From NCBI GenBank assembly GCA_025517465.1, contig JAOPKE010000001.1, forward strand, positions 897,657 to 961,656: a stretch of DNA of 64,000 bases, given 5' to 3'. Source of the DNA: Halobacteria archaeon HArc-gm2. GTDB lineage: Archaea > Halobacteriota > Halobacteria > Halobacteriales > Haloarculaceae. This document shows positions 45,914-55,052 of this stretch, piece after piece. The position numbers and the translations under genes were made by a program. Numbering within the stretch: position 1 is the first letter of the stretch; each line of letters starts with the position of its first letter. Under the pieces are notes generated by a model, which saw nothing but the letters and a program-made list of their open reading frames with translations, was not told where the DNA came from and ran no database searches.

Positions 45914-45984
45914 GAGTCGGACAACGGCCATCGCGTCGCGTTCGACACGCAATTTGATGACAGTTCCCCGCGACGTTCCAGGCG

Positions 45985-46800
45985 ATGACCGACCGAGACC
46001 GCTCGACGTCCGCGACGTTCGGCGTCTTTCTGTTGATCGCCTTCGGCTGGTCGTGGGCGTTCTGGGGCCCAGAGGCACTGGTCGCGACCGGGTACCTCCG
46101 GCGTTTTCCGACCCTGCCGGCCCTCGGCGCGTTCGGTCCGTCGATAGCCGGCGTGGTCGTGATCGGCTGGCGACGCGGTCGATCCGGGCTGGTCGAACTG
46201 GGGCGGCGGGCGGTCGCCGTCGACTTCCCCGGGCGCCTCTGGCTGGCGATACTCGGCCTGTTTCCCGCGCTCGCACTCGTCGCTGCGCTGGTCGCGCGAT
46301 CCTCGGGCGCCGACCTCCCGACCCCGCCCTGGGCCGGACAGCCCCTTGCCGTTCCCATCGCCTTCGCGTACATCCTCTTCCTGGGTGGGCCCCTCCAGGA
46401 AGAGTTCGGGTGGCGCGGATACGCCCTCGACCCGCTGGTCGACCGTATCGGCGCCCTCGGCGGGAGCGTCGTTCTCGGTCTGATCTGGGGGTTCTGGCAC
46501 CTGCCGCTGTTCTACGTCCCCGGCATGACGATCTACTACCAGAAGCCGATCTGGGGGTTCGTCGCGTCCATCGTCATGGTGTCCGTGGTGATGACCTGGC
46601 TCTACGACCGGACCGGCGGAAGTCTCCTCGCGATGCTCCTCGTGCACACGTCGTTCAACTGGACGACGTGGTTGATCCCGGTGCTGGAGACGGATCCAGG
46701 CTCGCTCACATTCGTCGTCGGGCAGTTCGTCGTCACCGCAGCCGTCGTCGCCGCGTGGCGCCCATCGCGGCCGATTCGGTGGCCGCTCGGAACGGCGTGA
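45985..46800 (+). CDS. CPBP-family intramembrane metalloprotease
   Basis: 271 residues, seven to eight transmembrane segments. Catalytic motif E139-E140-x3-R144 in 'LQEEFGWRGYAL', then 'FWHLPLFY' His and 'LVHTSFN' His/Asn. The 'EEFGWRGY' form is close to the large prokaryotic CPBP branch and distinct from the gene at 33567, so they are distant paralogues. Substrate unknown. Confidence 0.9.
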   Translation: MTDRDRSTSATFGVFLLIAFGWSWAFWGPEALVATGYLRRFPTLPALGAFGPSIAGVVVIGWRRGRSGLVELGRRAVAVDFPGRLWLAILGLFPALALVAALVARSSGADLPTPPWAGQPLAVPIAFAYILFLGGPLQEEFGWRGYALDPLVDRIGALGGSVVLGLIWGFWHLPLFYVPGMTIYYQKPIWGFVASIVMVSVVMTWLYDRTGGSLLAMLLVHTSFNWTTWLIPVLETDPGSLTFVVGQFVVTAAVVAAWRPSRPIRWPLGTA

Positions 46801-46828
46801 ATAACTGCTGTGCATCAGATCGAATGGC

Positions 46829-46838
46829 AAATATTAAA
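46829..46838 (+). promoter_or_regulatory. TATA box of the methionine synthase operon
   Basis: AAATATTAAA about 30 bp before ATG 46864, a strong AT-rich element. Confidence 0.65.
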
Positions 46839-46863
46839 GCCCGTCATTTCGTACGATTTTCCA

Positions 46864-47856
46864 ATGACGCAGGTAGTCTCCACGACGCCCGGCCTGTTCC
46901 CGTTACCCGACTGGGCGAAGGACGAACTGTCCGACCTGAAAGGACACCAGAAGACCGACCTCATCAGCGGCGACGAGTCCGCCGAGATAACGGACGCGTA
47001 CGACCGCGCCCGCCGTGAGGTCCTCGACGTACAGACCGACGCCGGCCTCGACCGCGTCGTCGAGGGGCAGCTCCGCTGGGACGACATGATCGCCCATCCG
47101 CTGGCCGTCGCCGACTCCGTCGACACCCGCGGCATCGTCCGCTACTACGACAACAACAACTTCTACAGGGAGCCGGTCGTCACCGGCGACCTCGAAGCGA
47201 CGGGCGACGTCGCCGCCGAACTCGACGCTGCCGCGGAACACGTCGATTCGGGACTCCAGGCCGTCCTCCCGGGGCCGTACTCGCTGGCCGACCTGGCGAC
47301 GGACGAGCACTACGGCGACGAGGCCGCGTTCCTCGACGCCATCGCGGCGTTCCTGGCCGACGAGGCCGGGCAGTTCCCCGACGTCGAGACGCTGTTCCTG
47401 CTCGAGCCCTCGCTCGTCGAGAACGCGCCGGGCGACGGCGCGGACGAACGGGCGAGCGAGGCGATCGACCAGGTCGCGAACGCAGTCGACGCCGACGTCG
47501 TCGCCCACACCTACTGGGGCGCCATCGAGGAGAAGGTGTACGCCCACCTCATGGACGCCGACGTCGACGCCATCGGCTTCGACCTGATCGCCGACCACGA
47601 GCAGACCGTCTACAACGTCCAGGAGTACGGGACCAAGGACTCGGTCGCGCTCGGCCTCGTCGACGGGCAGAACACGCTCGTCGAGACGCCCGAGACCATC
47701 CGCGAGCGCATCGACTGGTTCGCGGACCAGACGACCGACTACGACACCGTCTACGCAACGGCCAACACGGAGCTGTTCTACCTGCCCGTGAACAAGTTCG
47801 AAGCCAAGCTGTCTGCCCTCGCAGACGCCGCGGAACTCGAGGAGGTGCAAGCCTGA
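46864..47856 (+). CDS. MetE-like protein lacking the zinc cysteines (methionine synthase partner)
   Basis: 330 residues, UROD/MetE-like TIM barrel. I find no cysteine in the protein, so the catalytic Cys/His zinc site of cobalamin-independent methionine synthase is absent; 'LPGPYSLADLA' and 'YFIPLNxFEAKL'-like 'FYLPVNKFEAKL' preserve barrel features. It overlaps the catalytic MetE-like gene by 1 bp (TGATG), so it is likely a non-catalytic subunit or folate/corrinoid-side partner. Confidence 0.8.
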   Translation: MTQVVSTTPGLFPLPDWAKDELSDLKGHQKTDLISGDESAEITDAYDRARREVLDVQTDAGLDRVVEGQLRWDDMIAHPLAVADSVDTRGIVRYYDNNNFYREPVVTGDLEATGDVAAELDAAAEHVDSGLQAVLPGPYSLADLATDEHYGDEAAFLDAIAAFLADEAGQFPDVETLFLLEPSLVENAPGDGADERASEAIDQVANAVDADVVAHTYWGAIEEKVYAHLMDADVDAIGFDLIADHEQTVYNVQEYGTKDSVALGLVDGQNTLVETPETIRERIDWFADQTTDYDTVYATANTELFYLPVNKFEAKLSALADAAELEEVQA

Positions 47857-48923
47857 TGACTGGACCACGAGAGCAATTCAAGCCGGCGGACCACCCGAAC
47901 GACCACTTCCTGCTGACGACCGTCGTCGGCTCCTACCCCAAGCCCAAGTGGCACGACCGCGCCCGCGAGCTGTTCGAGGACGAGGACGCGGACTTCGGGA
48001 GCGACGAGTGGGAAGAGGCCAAGGACGACGCCGCCCGACTCATCACCGAAGAGCACGAGCGCTCGGGCCTCGACGTCGTCGTCGACGGCGAGATGCGCCG
48101 CAACGAGATGGTCGAGTACTTCGCCGAGCGCATCGACGGCTACGAGTTCAACGGCCGCGTGAAGGTGTGGGGCCACAATTACTACGACAAGCCCAGCGTC
48201 ACCGACGAGGTCGAGTACGACGAGGAGTGGCTCGTCAGCGAGTACGAGTTCACCAGCTCCGTCGCGAGCCGACCCGTCAAGGTCCCCATCACGGGTCCCT
48301 ACACGCTGGCCAACTGGGCGTTCAACGAGGTCTACGAGGACGAGGAGGCGCTGGCCTACGACCTGGCCGACCTGGTCAACGAGGAGATAGAGGCGCTCGT
48401 CGAGGCCGGCGCGCGCTACATCCAGATCGACGAACCCGCCCTCGCGACGACGCCGGACGACCACGCCATCGTCGGCGAGTGCCTGGAGCGGATCGCCGAC
48501 GAAGTCCCCGACGACGTCCGCCTGGGACTCCACGTGTGCTACGGCGACTACTCCCGCATCTACCCCGAGATTCTCGACTATCCCGTCCACGAGTTCGACC
48601 TCGAACTCGCCAACGGCGACTACGAACAGCTCGACGTGTTCAAAGAGCACGAGTTCACCAAGGACTTCGCGATGGGCGTCACCGACGTCCACGTCGCCGA
48701 AGTGGAGTCCGTCGAGGAGATCAAGGAGAACATCAAGAAAGGCCTGGAGGTCGTCCCACCGGAGCGACTCACCGTCTCGCCGGACTGCGGCGTGAAACTG
48801 CTCCCCCGGGAGGTCGCCTACGGCAAGATGGCGAACATGGTGCAGGCCGCCCGAGAAATCGAGGAAGAACTCGACGCCGGCGAGATCGACCTCGTCGCCG
48901 GTCCGGAAGCCAGCGCCGACTGA
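47856..48923 (+). CDS. metE: methionine synthase, cobalamin-independent type (catalytic domain)
   Basis: 355 residues, comparable to the C-terminal half of bacterial MetE. 'VGSYPKPKWH' start; zinc ligands expected in 'LGLHVCYGDYS' and 'VSPDCGVKLLPREVA'; 'YIQIDEPALATTPDD' is the substrate-binding DEPA motif. Methylates homocysteine; the methyl donor in archaea may be a methyl-corrinoid rather than folate. Second gene of a two-gene unit. Confidence 0.9.
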   Translation: MTGPREQFKPADHPNDHFLLTTVVGSYPKPKWHDRARELFEDEDADFGSDEWEEAKDDAARLITEEHERSGLDVVVDGEMRRNEMVEYFAERIDGYEFNGRVKVWGHNYYDKPSVTDEVEYDEEWLVSEYEFTSSVASRPVKVPITGPYTLANWAFNEVYEDEEALAYDLADLVNEEIEALVEAGARYIQIDEPALATTPDDHAIVGECLERIADEVPDDVRLGLHVCYGDYSRIYPEILDYPVHEFDLELANGDYEQLDVFKEHEFTKDFAMGVTDVHVAEVESVEEIKENIKKGLEVVPPERLTVSPDCGVKLLPREVAYGKMANMVQAAREIEEELDAGEIDLVAGPEASAD

Positions 48924-49019
48924 GCGACCGGTCGACGGTTCGAACCGCCAGACTCCGCGCCGTTCTCGCGGTGGTAGAAAGTATTAATAGCGCGTCACGT
49001 CTTCGTCAGCGTGAGAACC

Positions 49020-49529
49020 ATGCCAGCGCTAGCCACCCAGAGCCGGGCCGAACTGTACCTCCGCGGAGACACCTACGGGACGTTCGACGCCCAGCAAGAC
49101 GTGTTGAACCGCGTCCGCGCGCTGGAGGGCGAGGGCGTCCTCGACGAGGCCGCGGTGGCCGGCGAGTGGCAGCGGATCCGGACGCTGAACGAGGACACCA
49201 GGGACGGGGCGATCGAGACGTATCTCGAGTTTGCAGCGTGGGCCGACCGGAACGGTCACTCGCTGGGGCCGGCGTTCGAACGACGGACGCGTTCGTACCT
49301 GGGCCTCGACCAGGTCGACGACGTCGTCGTGTTCCCCGTCGTCTCGCTGGCCGTCTACGAGGACGAGCGACTACAGGCCGTCTTCCCGTGTTCAGACGGC
49401 GACCGGGCCTACACCGTCCGCGACTGCCTCGACGCCTTCGAACGCGACGACGCCGAGTGGCTCGACCAGTTCGACGCCGTCACCGTCGACCGGGCGGAGC
49501 CCCGCCTCGACGCCGGACTGCAGGCCTGA
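49020..49529 (+). CDS. HTH-domain-type haloarchaeal protein
   Basis: 169 residues. Matches a widespread haloarchaeal family annotated as HTH-containing: 'SRAELYLRGD', 'FERRTRSYLGLDQVDDVVVFPVVSLAVYED' and 'YTVRDCLDAFE'. True DNA binding is unproven. TATA-like GTATTAATAG near 48981-48990 favours transcription starting about 49011-49020; a GTG at 49011 would add three residues. Confidence 0.75.
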   Translation: MPALATQSRAELYLRGDTYGTFDAQQDVLNRVRALEGEGVLDEAAVAGEWQRIRTLNEDTRDGAIETYLEFAAWADRNGHSLGPAFERRTRSYLGLDQVDDVVVFPVVSLAVYEDERLQAVFPCSDGDRAYTVRDCLDAFERDDAEWLDQFDAVTVDRAEPRLDAGLQA

Positions 49530-49646
49530 ATCGCGCAGTCCCGACGACTCGTCTTCCGGAGCCACTTCGCCGTCGGCTCGCGGCACTGCGGAGTCGAGGC
49601 GACGCCGCCCGGAACTATTTACCGGCGGGCGGCCGACTTCTGGACA

Positions 49647-50567
49647 ATGCCGCGGGTCATCTGCGCGGGCCACGTCAACTGGGACGTCACCCTCCGGGTC
49701 GACGACCTGCCGCCCGTCGACGGCGAAGCGACCATCTCTGAACAGCGACAGTCGGGTGGCGGGAGTGCCTCGAACGTCGCCGTCGTCCTCGCCGGCCTCG
49801 GCGTCTCGACGCACCTGCTGGGGAGCGTCGGCGACGACGAGCACGGCCAGCTGGCTCGCGGGGAACTCGAGGGCGTGGGCATCGACACCACTCTCGTGGA
49901 GGCGCCCGACGCCGCCACGTCCGTGAAGTACCTCGTCGTCGCCGACGACGGCGAGGTGATGGTGTTCGGGAACGACGGCGCCAACGAGACCTTCGGCCCC
50001 GGCGACCTGCCCGATGGCGCCCTCGCCGAGGCCGACCACCTTCACCTCACGGGCCAGGATCCGGACACGGCCGCCGCGTTCGCGCGGCTGGCGAACGACG
50101 TCGGGACGCCCGTCAGTTTCGACCCCGGGCGACGGCTAGGGGACCGGACCTACGAGGAGACGCTCGCCAGCGTCGACGTCGTCTTCCTGAACGAGCGCGA
50201 GGGTCGCGTTGCCGCGAGCGAGGACCTGCTCGGCGACGTCGCCGCCGTCGTCGTCAAGCGCGGCGCCGGTGGTGCGGAGCTCCGAACCGGGGGAAAGACG
50301 GTGACCCACCCGGGGTACCCCGTCGACCCCGTGGACACCACGGGCGCCGGCGACGCCTTCGCGGCGGGGTTCATCGCCGGCCGGTTCGAGGGGGGCGACG
50401 AACGCGCGCTGTCGGTCGGGAACGCCTGTGGCGCGCTCGCTGCGGCCCGGACCGGTGCGCGTCTGCAGGTCGACCGCGAGGCGGTCGAGGCGCTACTCGA
50501 CGGAGAACAGACCGACTCGACCGACCCGTCCGCCGCGGACGGGGTCGCGTCGGGTTCGGAGGACTAG
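49647..50567 (+). CDS. PfkB-family carbohydrate kinase
   Basis: 306 residues, ribokinase fold. 'CAGHVNWDVTLRVDDLPPVDGE' start, 'GGGSASNVAVVLAGLG' substrate region, and signature 2 'DTTGAGDAFAAGFIAG' with the catalytic Asp. Sugar or nucleoside substrate not defined. Acidic tail after residue 290. A CTATTTACC element is about 30 bp upstream. Confidence 0.92.
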   Translation: MPRVICAGHVNWDVTLRVDDLPPVDGEATISEQRQSGGGSASNVAVVLAGLGVSTHLLGSVGDDEHGQLARGELEGVGIDTTLVEAPDAATSVKYLVVADDGEVMVFGNDGANETFGPGDLPDGALAEADHLHLTGQDPDTAAAFARLANDVGTPVSFDPGRRLGDRTYEETLASVDVVFLNEREGRVAASEDLLGDVAAVVVKRGAGGAELRTGGKTVTHPGYPVDPVDTTGAGDAFAAGFIAGRFEGGDERALSVGNACGALAAARTGARLQVDREAVEALLDGEQTDSTDPSAADGVASGSED

Positions 50568-50595
50568 CGGCGAAGAAGATTAGCGGGAAGGAAGA

Positions 50596-51612
50596 TCAGG
50601 GCCGGGGAAGCGACTCGACGAGCCGCTCGAACTGCTGGCGGTACTGGGCCTCGGCGCGAGCCCGGGCGAGTCCGGAATCGTCGGCGAAGGCGTCCTCGAA
50701 CCCACCCATCCGCCAGAGCAGCGTCGAGAGCTGGTACAGCGGTCGGCGTTCCTCGTACCCGTCGTCGAAGGCGAACGCCCGTTCCTCGCGATAGCCGTCG
50801 TGGAGCGTCTCACGGAGGCGGTCGCGGATAGCCGGGTCCTGGAAAGCCGAATCGATGAAGAGGAACTCCGTCTGGGCGAGGTGGTACTCCGGATGGGCGG
50901 CCAGCACGTCCTGCCAGTCGAGCACGGCCGTTATCGGTTCCTCGAGACTGGCATCGAACAGCAGGTTCGCGGGTCGGAAGTCGTCGTGGACGAGCCGCGG
51001 GACGCCGTCTTCGGGGACCAGCGCGAGCGCCGGTTCGATGCGCTCTCGGGCTCGCTCGGCCACGTCGGCGAAGGGCGTCTCGGCCAGCGCGTCGACGTGG
51101 CCCCCGATCAGCTGTTCGAAGTACTCCCGCCAGCTTCCGGTGAGGTCGCGGACGATGATCCGCTCCTGCCAGAGGTCGAGCCAGCCGAAGGCCTCGAAGG
51201 CGATTTCGGAGTGGAGGTCACCGAGCATCCGCCCCACCTGGGCGACGGCCCGCTGGCGGACGTCCATCGAGAGGTCGCCGAACCCCTCCGCGAGGTTCTG
51301 TCCCTCCAGTCGCGCGGTGATGAAGTACGGCGGCACGTCGTTGACAGGGTCCTGCTCGAAGACGAGTATCTCCGGGACGGGGACGTCGCTGCGCTCGGCG
51401 ACGAAGTCGTGAATCTTCGGTTCGACCGCGAAGGAGGCCATCTCCGGGGGCTCGAACTTCACGACGACCTCGTACTCCTCGCCCGCGTACTCGAGCGTCA
51501 CCATGAAGACGTCACTCTGGTGGCCACCGGTCGGCCGCTCGAACGTGAAGTCCGTGTAATCGGGGCCTGACTCCGCGAGCACGGCCTCCAGATCCGCTAC
51601 TGGCGACGACAC
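50596..51612 (-). CDS. aminoglycoside phosphotransferase-like (APH) small-molecule kinase
   Basis: 338 residues from GTG 51612. 'VFMVTLEYAGEEYEVVVKFEP' gives the ATP-binding Lys; 'RLVHDDFRPANLLFD' is the HxDxxxxN catalytic loop and 'AVLDWQDV' the metal-binding Asp. Typical of the APH/ACAD10/choline kinase group; real substrate unknown and antibiotic resistance should not be assumed. Upstream in-frame extension is rejected; a T-rich CTTTTTCCC lies about 30 bp upstream of the GTG. Confidence 0.88.
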   Translation of the reverse strand: MSSPVADLEAVLAESGPDYTDFTFERPTGGHQSDVFMVTLEYAGEEYEVVVKFEPPEMASFAVEPKIHDFVAERSDVPVPEILVFEQDPVNDVPPYFITARLEGQNLAEGFGDLSMDVRQRAVAQVGRMLGDLHSEIAFEAFGWLDLWQERIIVRDLTGSWREYFEQLIGGHVDALAETPFADVAERARERIEPALALVPEDGVPRLVHDDFRPANLLFDASLEEPITAVLDWQDVLAAHPEYHLAQTEFLFIDSAFQDPAIRDRLRETLHDGYREERAFAFDDGYEERRPLYQLSTLLWRMGGFEDAFADDSGLARARAEAQYRQQFERLVESLPRP

Positions 51613-51818
51613 AGGAGACGCTAATCGGGGGGAGGGGAAAAAGTTGTCAGTTCCCGTTGCCCGGTACCGGGCGCGACGGACCGTGAGACTGTCATTTTCG
51701 ATTACACGAACGGAACGTTCGGCCCCACGGCGCACGCTTCGAGACGGGGGGACAGAGGTCGCGCCACCCACGAAACTAACAACCCCGGGCTCGTTTGTAC
51801 GGGCGAGGACCACTCACG

Positions 51819-52823
51819 ATGACCGTTCCACGCGACGTCTACCTCCCCGTTGCCGCACAGCCCAGCGTCGATACGCTGGTCGAGTTGACCCGCCGCGCCG
51901 AAGGGCTGGGCTACGAGCGGGCCTGGCTCCCCGAGACCTGGGGTCGGGACGCGGTGACCACGCTGACGGCTATCGCCGAACGCACAGAATCGATCGGTCT
52001 CGGCATCTCCATCGCGAACGTCTACTCCCGGTCGCCCGCGCTGCTGGGCCAGACGGCCGCGACGCTCCAGGAGGTGTCGGACGGCCGGTTCCGCATCGGG
52101 CTCGGTCCATCAGGCCCCATCGTCGTCGAGGGGTGGCACGGCGTCGACTTCGAACAGCCGCTCAAGCGCACGCGCGAGGCCGTCGAGATAGTCAAGACGG
52201 TCCTGCGGGGGGAGCAACTGAACTACGACGGCGACGTCTTCCAGCTGTCGGGGTTCAGACTCCGTCACGAGGCGCCCGAACCCAGGCCCGGCGTCGACGC
52301 GGGCGGGCTTGGGCCGAAGTCGGTCGAACTGGCCGGCCGGTTCGCAGACGGCTGGCACGCGCTCATGCTCACCCGCGACGGACTCCGTGACCGGCTGGAC
52401 GACTTCGACCGGGGCGCTGAACTGGGCGACCGCGACCGATCCGAACAGCGCGTCACGCTCTCGGTCCCCTGCTGTGTCCTCCCGGACGGCGAACGAGCGC
52501 GTACCCTCGTCAGCCAGCACGTCGCGTTCTACGTCGGCGGCATGGGGACGTTCTACAGGGATTCGCTGGCCCGCCAGGGCTACGAAGAGACCGCCCACAC
52601 CGTCGCCGAACGGTGGGCCAACGGCGACCACGACGGCGCGACGGCCGCGATCGACGACGACCTGCTCGACGAACTCGCCGTCGCCGGGACGCCCGAGGAG
52701 TGTCGTGGCCGAATCGAGCGATTTGCAGAAATCGACGGCGTCGACGCACTGTCCGTATCGTTCCCGCGGGCCGCCGAGCCCGACGACGTCGACGCGACGA
52801 TGGCCGAACTCGCGTCCGAGTGA
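51819..52823 (+). CDS. LLM-class (luciferase-like) F420/flavin-dependent oxidoreductase
   Basis: 334 residues, luciferase-like TIM barrel. 'YLPVAAQPSVDTLVELTRRAEGLGYERAWLPETWGRDAVT' and 'GLGPSGPIVVEGWHG' match the F420-dependent branch, plausible because cofD is present. 'PRPGVDAGGLGPKSVELAGRFADGWH' follows. Substrate unknown. Confidence 0.88.
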   Translation: MTVPRDVYLPVAAQPSVDTLVELTRRAEGLGYERAWLPETWGRDAVTTLTAIAERTESIGLGISIANVYSRSPALLGQTAATLQEVSDGRFRIGLGPSGPIVVEGWHGVDFEQPLKRTREAVEIVKTVLRGEQLNYDGDVFQLSGFRLRHEAPEPRPGVDAGGLGPKSVELAGRFADGWHALMLTRDGLRDRLDDFDRGAELGDRDRSEQRVTLSVPCCVLPDGERARTLVSQHVAFYVGGMGTFYRDSLARQGYEETAHTVAERWANGDHDGATAAIDDDLLDELAVAGTPEECRGRIERFAEIDGVDALSVSFPRAAEPDDVDATMAELASE

Positions 52824-52867
52824 CTGACCGGCCAATCTACTTACCGCGCTGGCGCCTAGGACGTCCC

Positions 52868-52990
52868 ATGGGAGATTCGATGGACGACGGGACAGTCGAC
52901 CGCCCCGTCCGGTGTTCTGTCTGCGGCCGTGAGTTCGAGGACGAGGCCACGCTCGAACATCACGTCCGCGACCAGGGACTCCTCTGGTAG
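52868..52990 (+). CDS. 40-residue C2H2-type zinc-finger microprotein
   Basis: A single finger is visible: CSVCG followed by EATLEHHV, i.e. C-x2-C-x12-H-H, after an acidic N-terminus. ATG at 52868 lies about 27 bp after a CTACTTACC promoter-like element. Haloarchaea carry several such single-finger microproteins. Too small for most gene callers but the composition and motif are convincing. Function unknown; DNA or protein binding is possible. Confidence 0.75.
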   Translation: MGDSMDDGTVDRPVRCSVCGREFEDEATLEHHVRDQGLLW

Positions 52991-53026
52991 TCGCTGTGAT
53001 CGAACGGTCCCGTCCCCCTCGCACGT

Positions 53027-53725
53027 TCACTCCATCGGGAGCCCGGTCGGGTCGATGCCCGACCGACGGCCGTCGAGGAGTGCGAACCGGTCACCCCGGC
53101 GACGTTCCAGCCAGTAGAGCAGGCGCTCGGCCCAGCGGAGTTTCCGCGCTTTCTCCGAATCGACACTCGAGTCGTCGAAGTCCCACCCGGGGAAAACGAG
53201 GGCATCGGCGCCGAGGTGGTCGGCCAGGAACGCCGCGCGGTCGCCGTCGGTGAACCCGCCGAAGTTCCGGACGGGGCCGACGGGCGCCGCCTGGGTGGTC
53301 GGTATCAGCCGGTCGGCGTCGCACTCGGGGACGTGCTCCTGGATGAGGTCGATATTGTCTCCGTGAGCGTGGACGGCTGCGGGCGTCCCGCCGTGGGTCA
53401 CCGCTTCGATAGTCTCCGGATGTTTGTCCAGGTCGGTGACGACGCAGTCGACGGCGATTCCACGGTCGAACAGGCGATCCGCCGCCGTCGAGGCGGCGAA
53501 CACCGCGTCGGCACCTTCGACGAGTGCGAGGTCGTCTTCGAGTGACGGCCCGGCCCCCGCGACTGCGACCGTCTCGGAGTCACTACCGAACGTCGGGAGG
53601 GCTGCCTCGAAGCCCGGCGGCAGTATCTCTGCGAGGACGTCGCGAGCCCGCTCGTCGCCCGTCCGGTCGTAGCCGAAGTCCGCGAGGACGGCCTCGTAGA
53701 CGGGTTCCCACTCGTCGAACTCCAT
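53027..53725 (-). CDS. mptE: 6-hydroxymethyl-7,8-dihydropterin pyrophosphokinase, MptE type
   Basis: 232 residues. DUF115/COG1634 pattern: 'VAVAGAGPSLEDDLALVEGADAVFAASTA' and 'DCVVTDLDKHPE', 'VHAHGDNIDLI', 'NFGGFTDGDRAAFLADH'. Archaeal MptE makes 6-hydroxymethyl-dihydropterin diphosphate for folate/methanopterin. folP-like gene is the next gene upstream on the same strand, supporting the role. ATG 53725 is chosen; CTTTATCG about 30 bp upstream fits a TATA box. Confidence 0.88.
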   Translation of the reverse strand: MEFDEWEPVYEAVLADFGYDRTGDERARDVLAEILPPGFEAALPTFGSDSETVAVAGAGPSLEDDLALVEGADAVFAASTAADRLFDRGIAVDCVVTDLDKHPETIEAVTHGGTPAAVHAHGDNIDLIQEHVPECDADRLIPTTQAAPVGPVRNFGGFTDGDRAAFLADHLGADALVFPGWDFDDSSVDSEKARKLRWAERLLYWLERRRGDRFALLDGRRSGIDPTGLPME

Positions 53726-54070
53726 AGCAGTCACTGGACGGTTCGGTCCACGATAAAGCGAAGTTTGAGCCGAAATGGCATAACCGTGTACCCCTACCCG
53801 GTTGCCCTTTCGGCCTTCATCGGTTCTTTTCGGGGCATCCGGTATAAGCTTTCTCTTACTCACACCGTCCGAGTATCAGATCGAAGACGTCAGGGAAGCG
53901 AGTAGAACGGCCCGCTTGAGACCCGAGACAGGCGATCTGCTGTAACGTTCCAGAATTCAGGGACGTTTCTCCGCCGTCTGACGCGGCACGTCTCGATTTC
54001 AGGAGAGATGCGAAGACCGTCGAGAGAGCGGGTGACGCCGTCGTGGTCGAGTGATGCGGGGATTCAGTGC
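53726..54070. other. 345-bp region between folP and mptE
   Basis: Two minus-strand TATA-like elements are seen: CTTTATCG (53752-53759, for mptE) and GCTTATACC (53841-53849). The second is 26-28 bp before an ATG at 53820 that opens only an 8-codon frame (ends 53794). A 16-codon frame at 53731-53781 ends 5 bp before mptE. These could be leader ORFs or chance. No larger gene supported. Confidence 0.4.
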
Positions 54071-54940
54071 TCACCGACGGTCGGTAGCGAAGGCGTCACC
54101 GACGCGGGCGGCGTCCACCGTCTCGGCCACGTCGTGAGTCCTGACGACGTGGGCGCCGCGGTCGATAGCCATTGACGTGGCGGCCAGCGACACCGGCAAG
54201 GCCTCCTCGGTGGTGCGGCCCGCCAGGTCGCGGAGGAAGTTCTTGCGGTTGATCGAGACGAGCATCGGCTGCCCGAGTTCGCGAAACTCCGACAGACGGC
54301 GGAACGTCTCCCGGTCGTCCTCGAGAGTCTTGGCCTCGGACCAGCCGCCGAAGGCCGGGTCGACGATGGTCTTGTCGGTGAGGCCGTTCTGCGTGAGCGC
54401 CTCATACACCTGGTCGACGTAGTCGGCCTCGTCGGCCCACGCCTGCGACCGTCGCTCTGACCACGACGTCTCCTCGACTGCGCCAGGACGCTCCAGATCC
54501 GGCGGGCTGGCCATCTTCGCCACGGCGACGTCGTACTCGCGACAGACGTCGGGCATCTCGGGGTCGGCGAAGCCGCAGATGTCGTTGACCATGTCGAACC
54601 CGCGGTCGATGGCCGCCTCGGCGACGTCGGCGTAGCGCGTCTCGATCGAGAAGACGGCGTCACCGCTCACCGACTCCATGGCTTCGACGGCGGTGTCCAG
54701 CCGGTCGAGCTCCTGTTCGGCCGAGAGGACGTCGAAGCGCTTGTTGGCGGATTCGAGCCCCACGTCGACGATGTCGGCGCCCTCGCCGACCAATTCCTCG
54801 TCGACGTAAGCGGCGGCCTCGCCCGAGTCGTCGAAGACGCTCGGGTCGTACGGCGACTCCCGGCTGACGTTGAGGACACCCATGATCCGCGTCGGATAGT
54901 CGTCTCCGATGCCCAGCCCGGCCGCGTCGACGGCGTTCAT
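54071..54940 (-). CDS. folP: dihydropteroate synthase, archaeal-type
   Basis: 289 residues, pterin-binding TIM barrel. 'RIMGVLNVSRESPYDPSVF' corresponds to the NVTPDSF motif in a divergent form; 'GADIVDVGLESANKR' matches the GA-x-I-DVGGES region; 'FDMVNDICGF', 'DPAFGG' and 'SINRKNFLRDL' are further DHPS signatures. Couples the pterin diphosphate made by MptE to an aminobenzoate. No FolC fusion. Confidence 0.88.
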   Translation of the reverse strand: MNAVDAAGLGIGDDYPTRIMGVLNVSRESPYDPSVFDDSGEAAAYVDEELVGEGADIVDVGLESANKRFDVLSAEQELDRLDTAVEAMESVSGDAVFSIETRYADVAEAAIDRGFDMVNDICGFADPEMPDVCREYDVAVAKMASPPDLERPGAVEETSWSERRSQAWADEADYVDQVYEALTQNGLTDKTIVDPAFGGWSEAKTLEDDRETFRRLSEFRELGQPMLVSINRKNFLRDLAGRTTEEALPVSLAATSMAIDRGAHVVRTHDVAETVDAARVGDAFATDRR

Positions 54941-55052
54941 GACTCGCCACTCGGACCGGGACCTGTTAAGCGACCGGATATCGACGGTTCATCCGGCGAC
55001 ACGCTGAAGGCGCATCATCGCGCTTTTATCCGGTTCTATCCTACCGTCGGCC

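Noticed and set aside
50596..51612. Aminoglycoside resistance gene
   Set aside because: Only the general APH kinase motifs are visible; the family covers many metabolic kinases, and there is no resistance context.
53785..53830. Hammerhead-like core in the mptE leader (CGATGA, GGCC-GAAA-GGGC)
   Set aside because: The invariant CUGANGA and the downstream GAA core are not satisfied, so it cannot be a hammerhead ribozyme.
53856..54074. 72-codon minus-strand frame between folP and mptE
   Set aside because: Low-complexity Ser/Thr content, overlaps the folP end region, no family resemblance.
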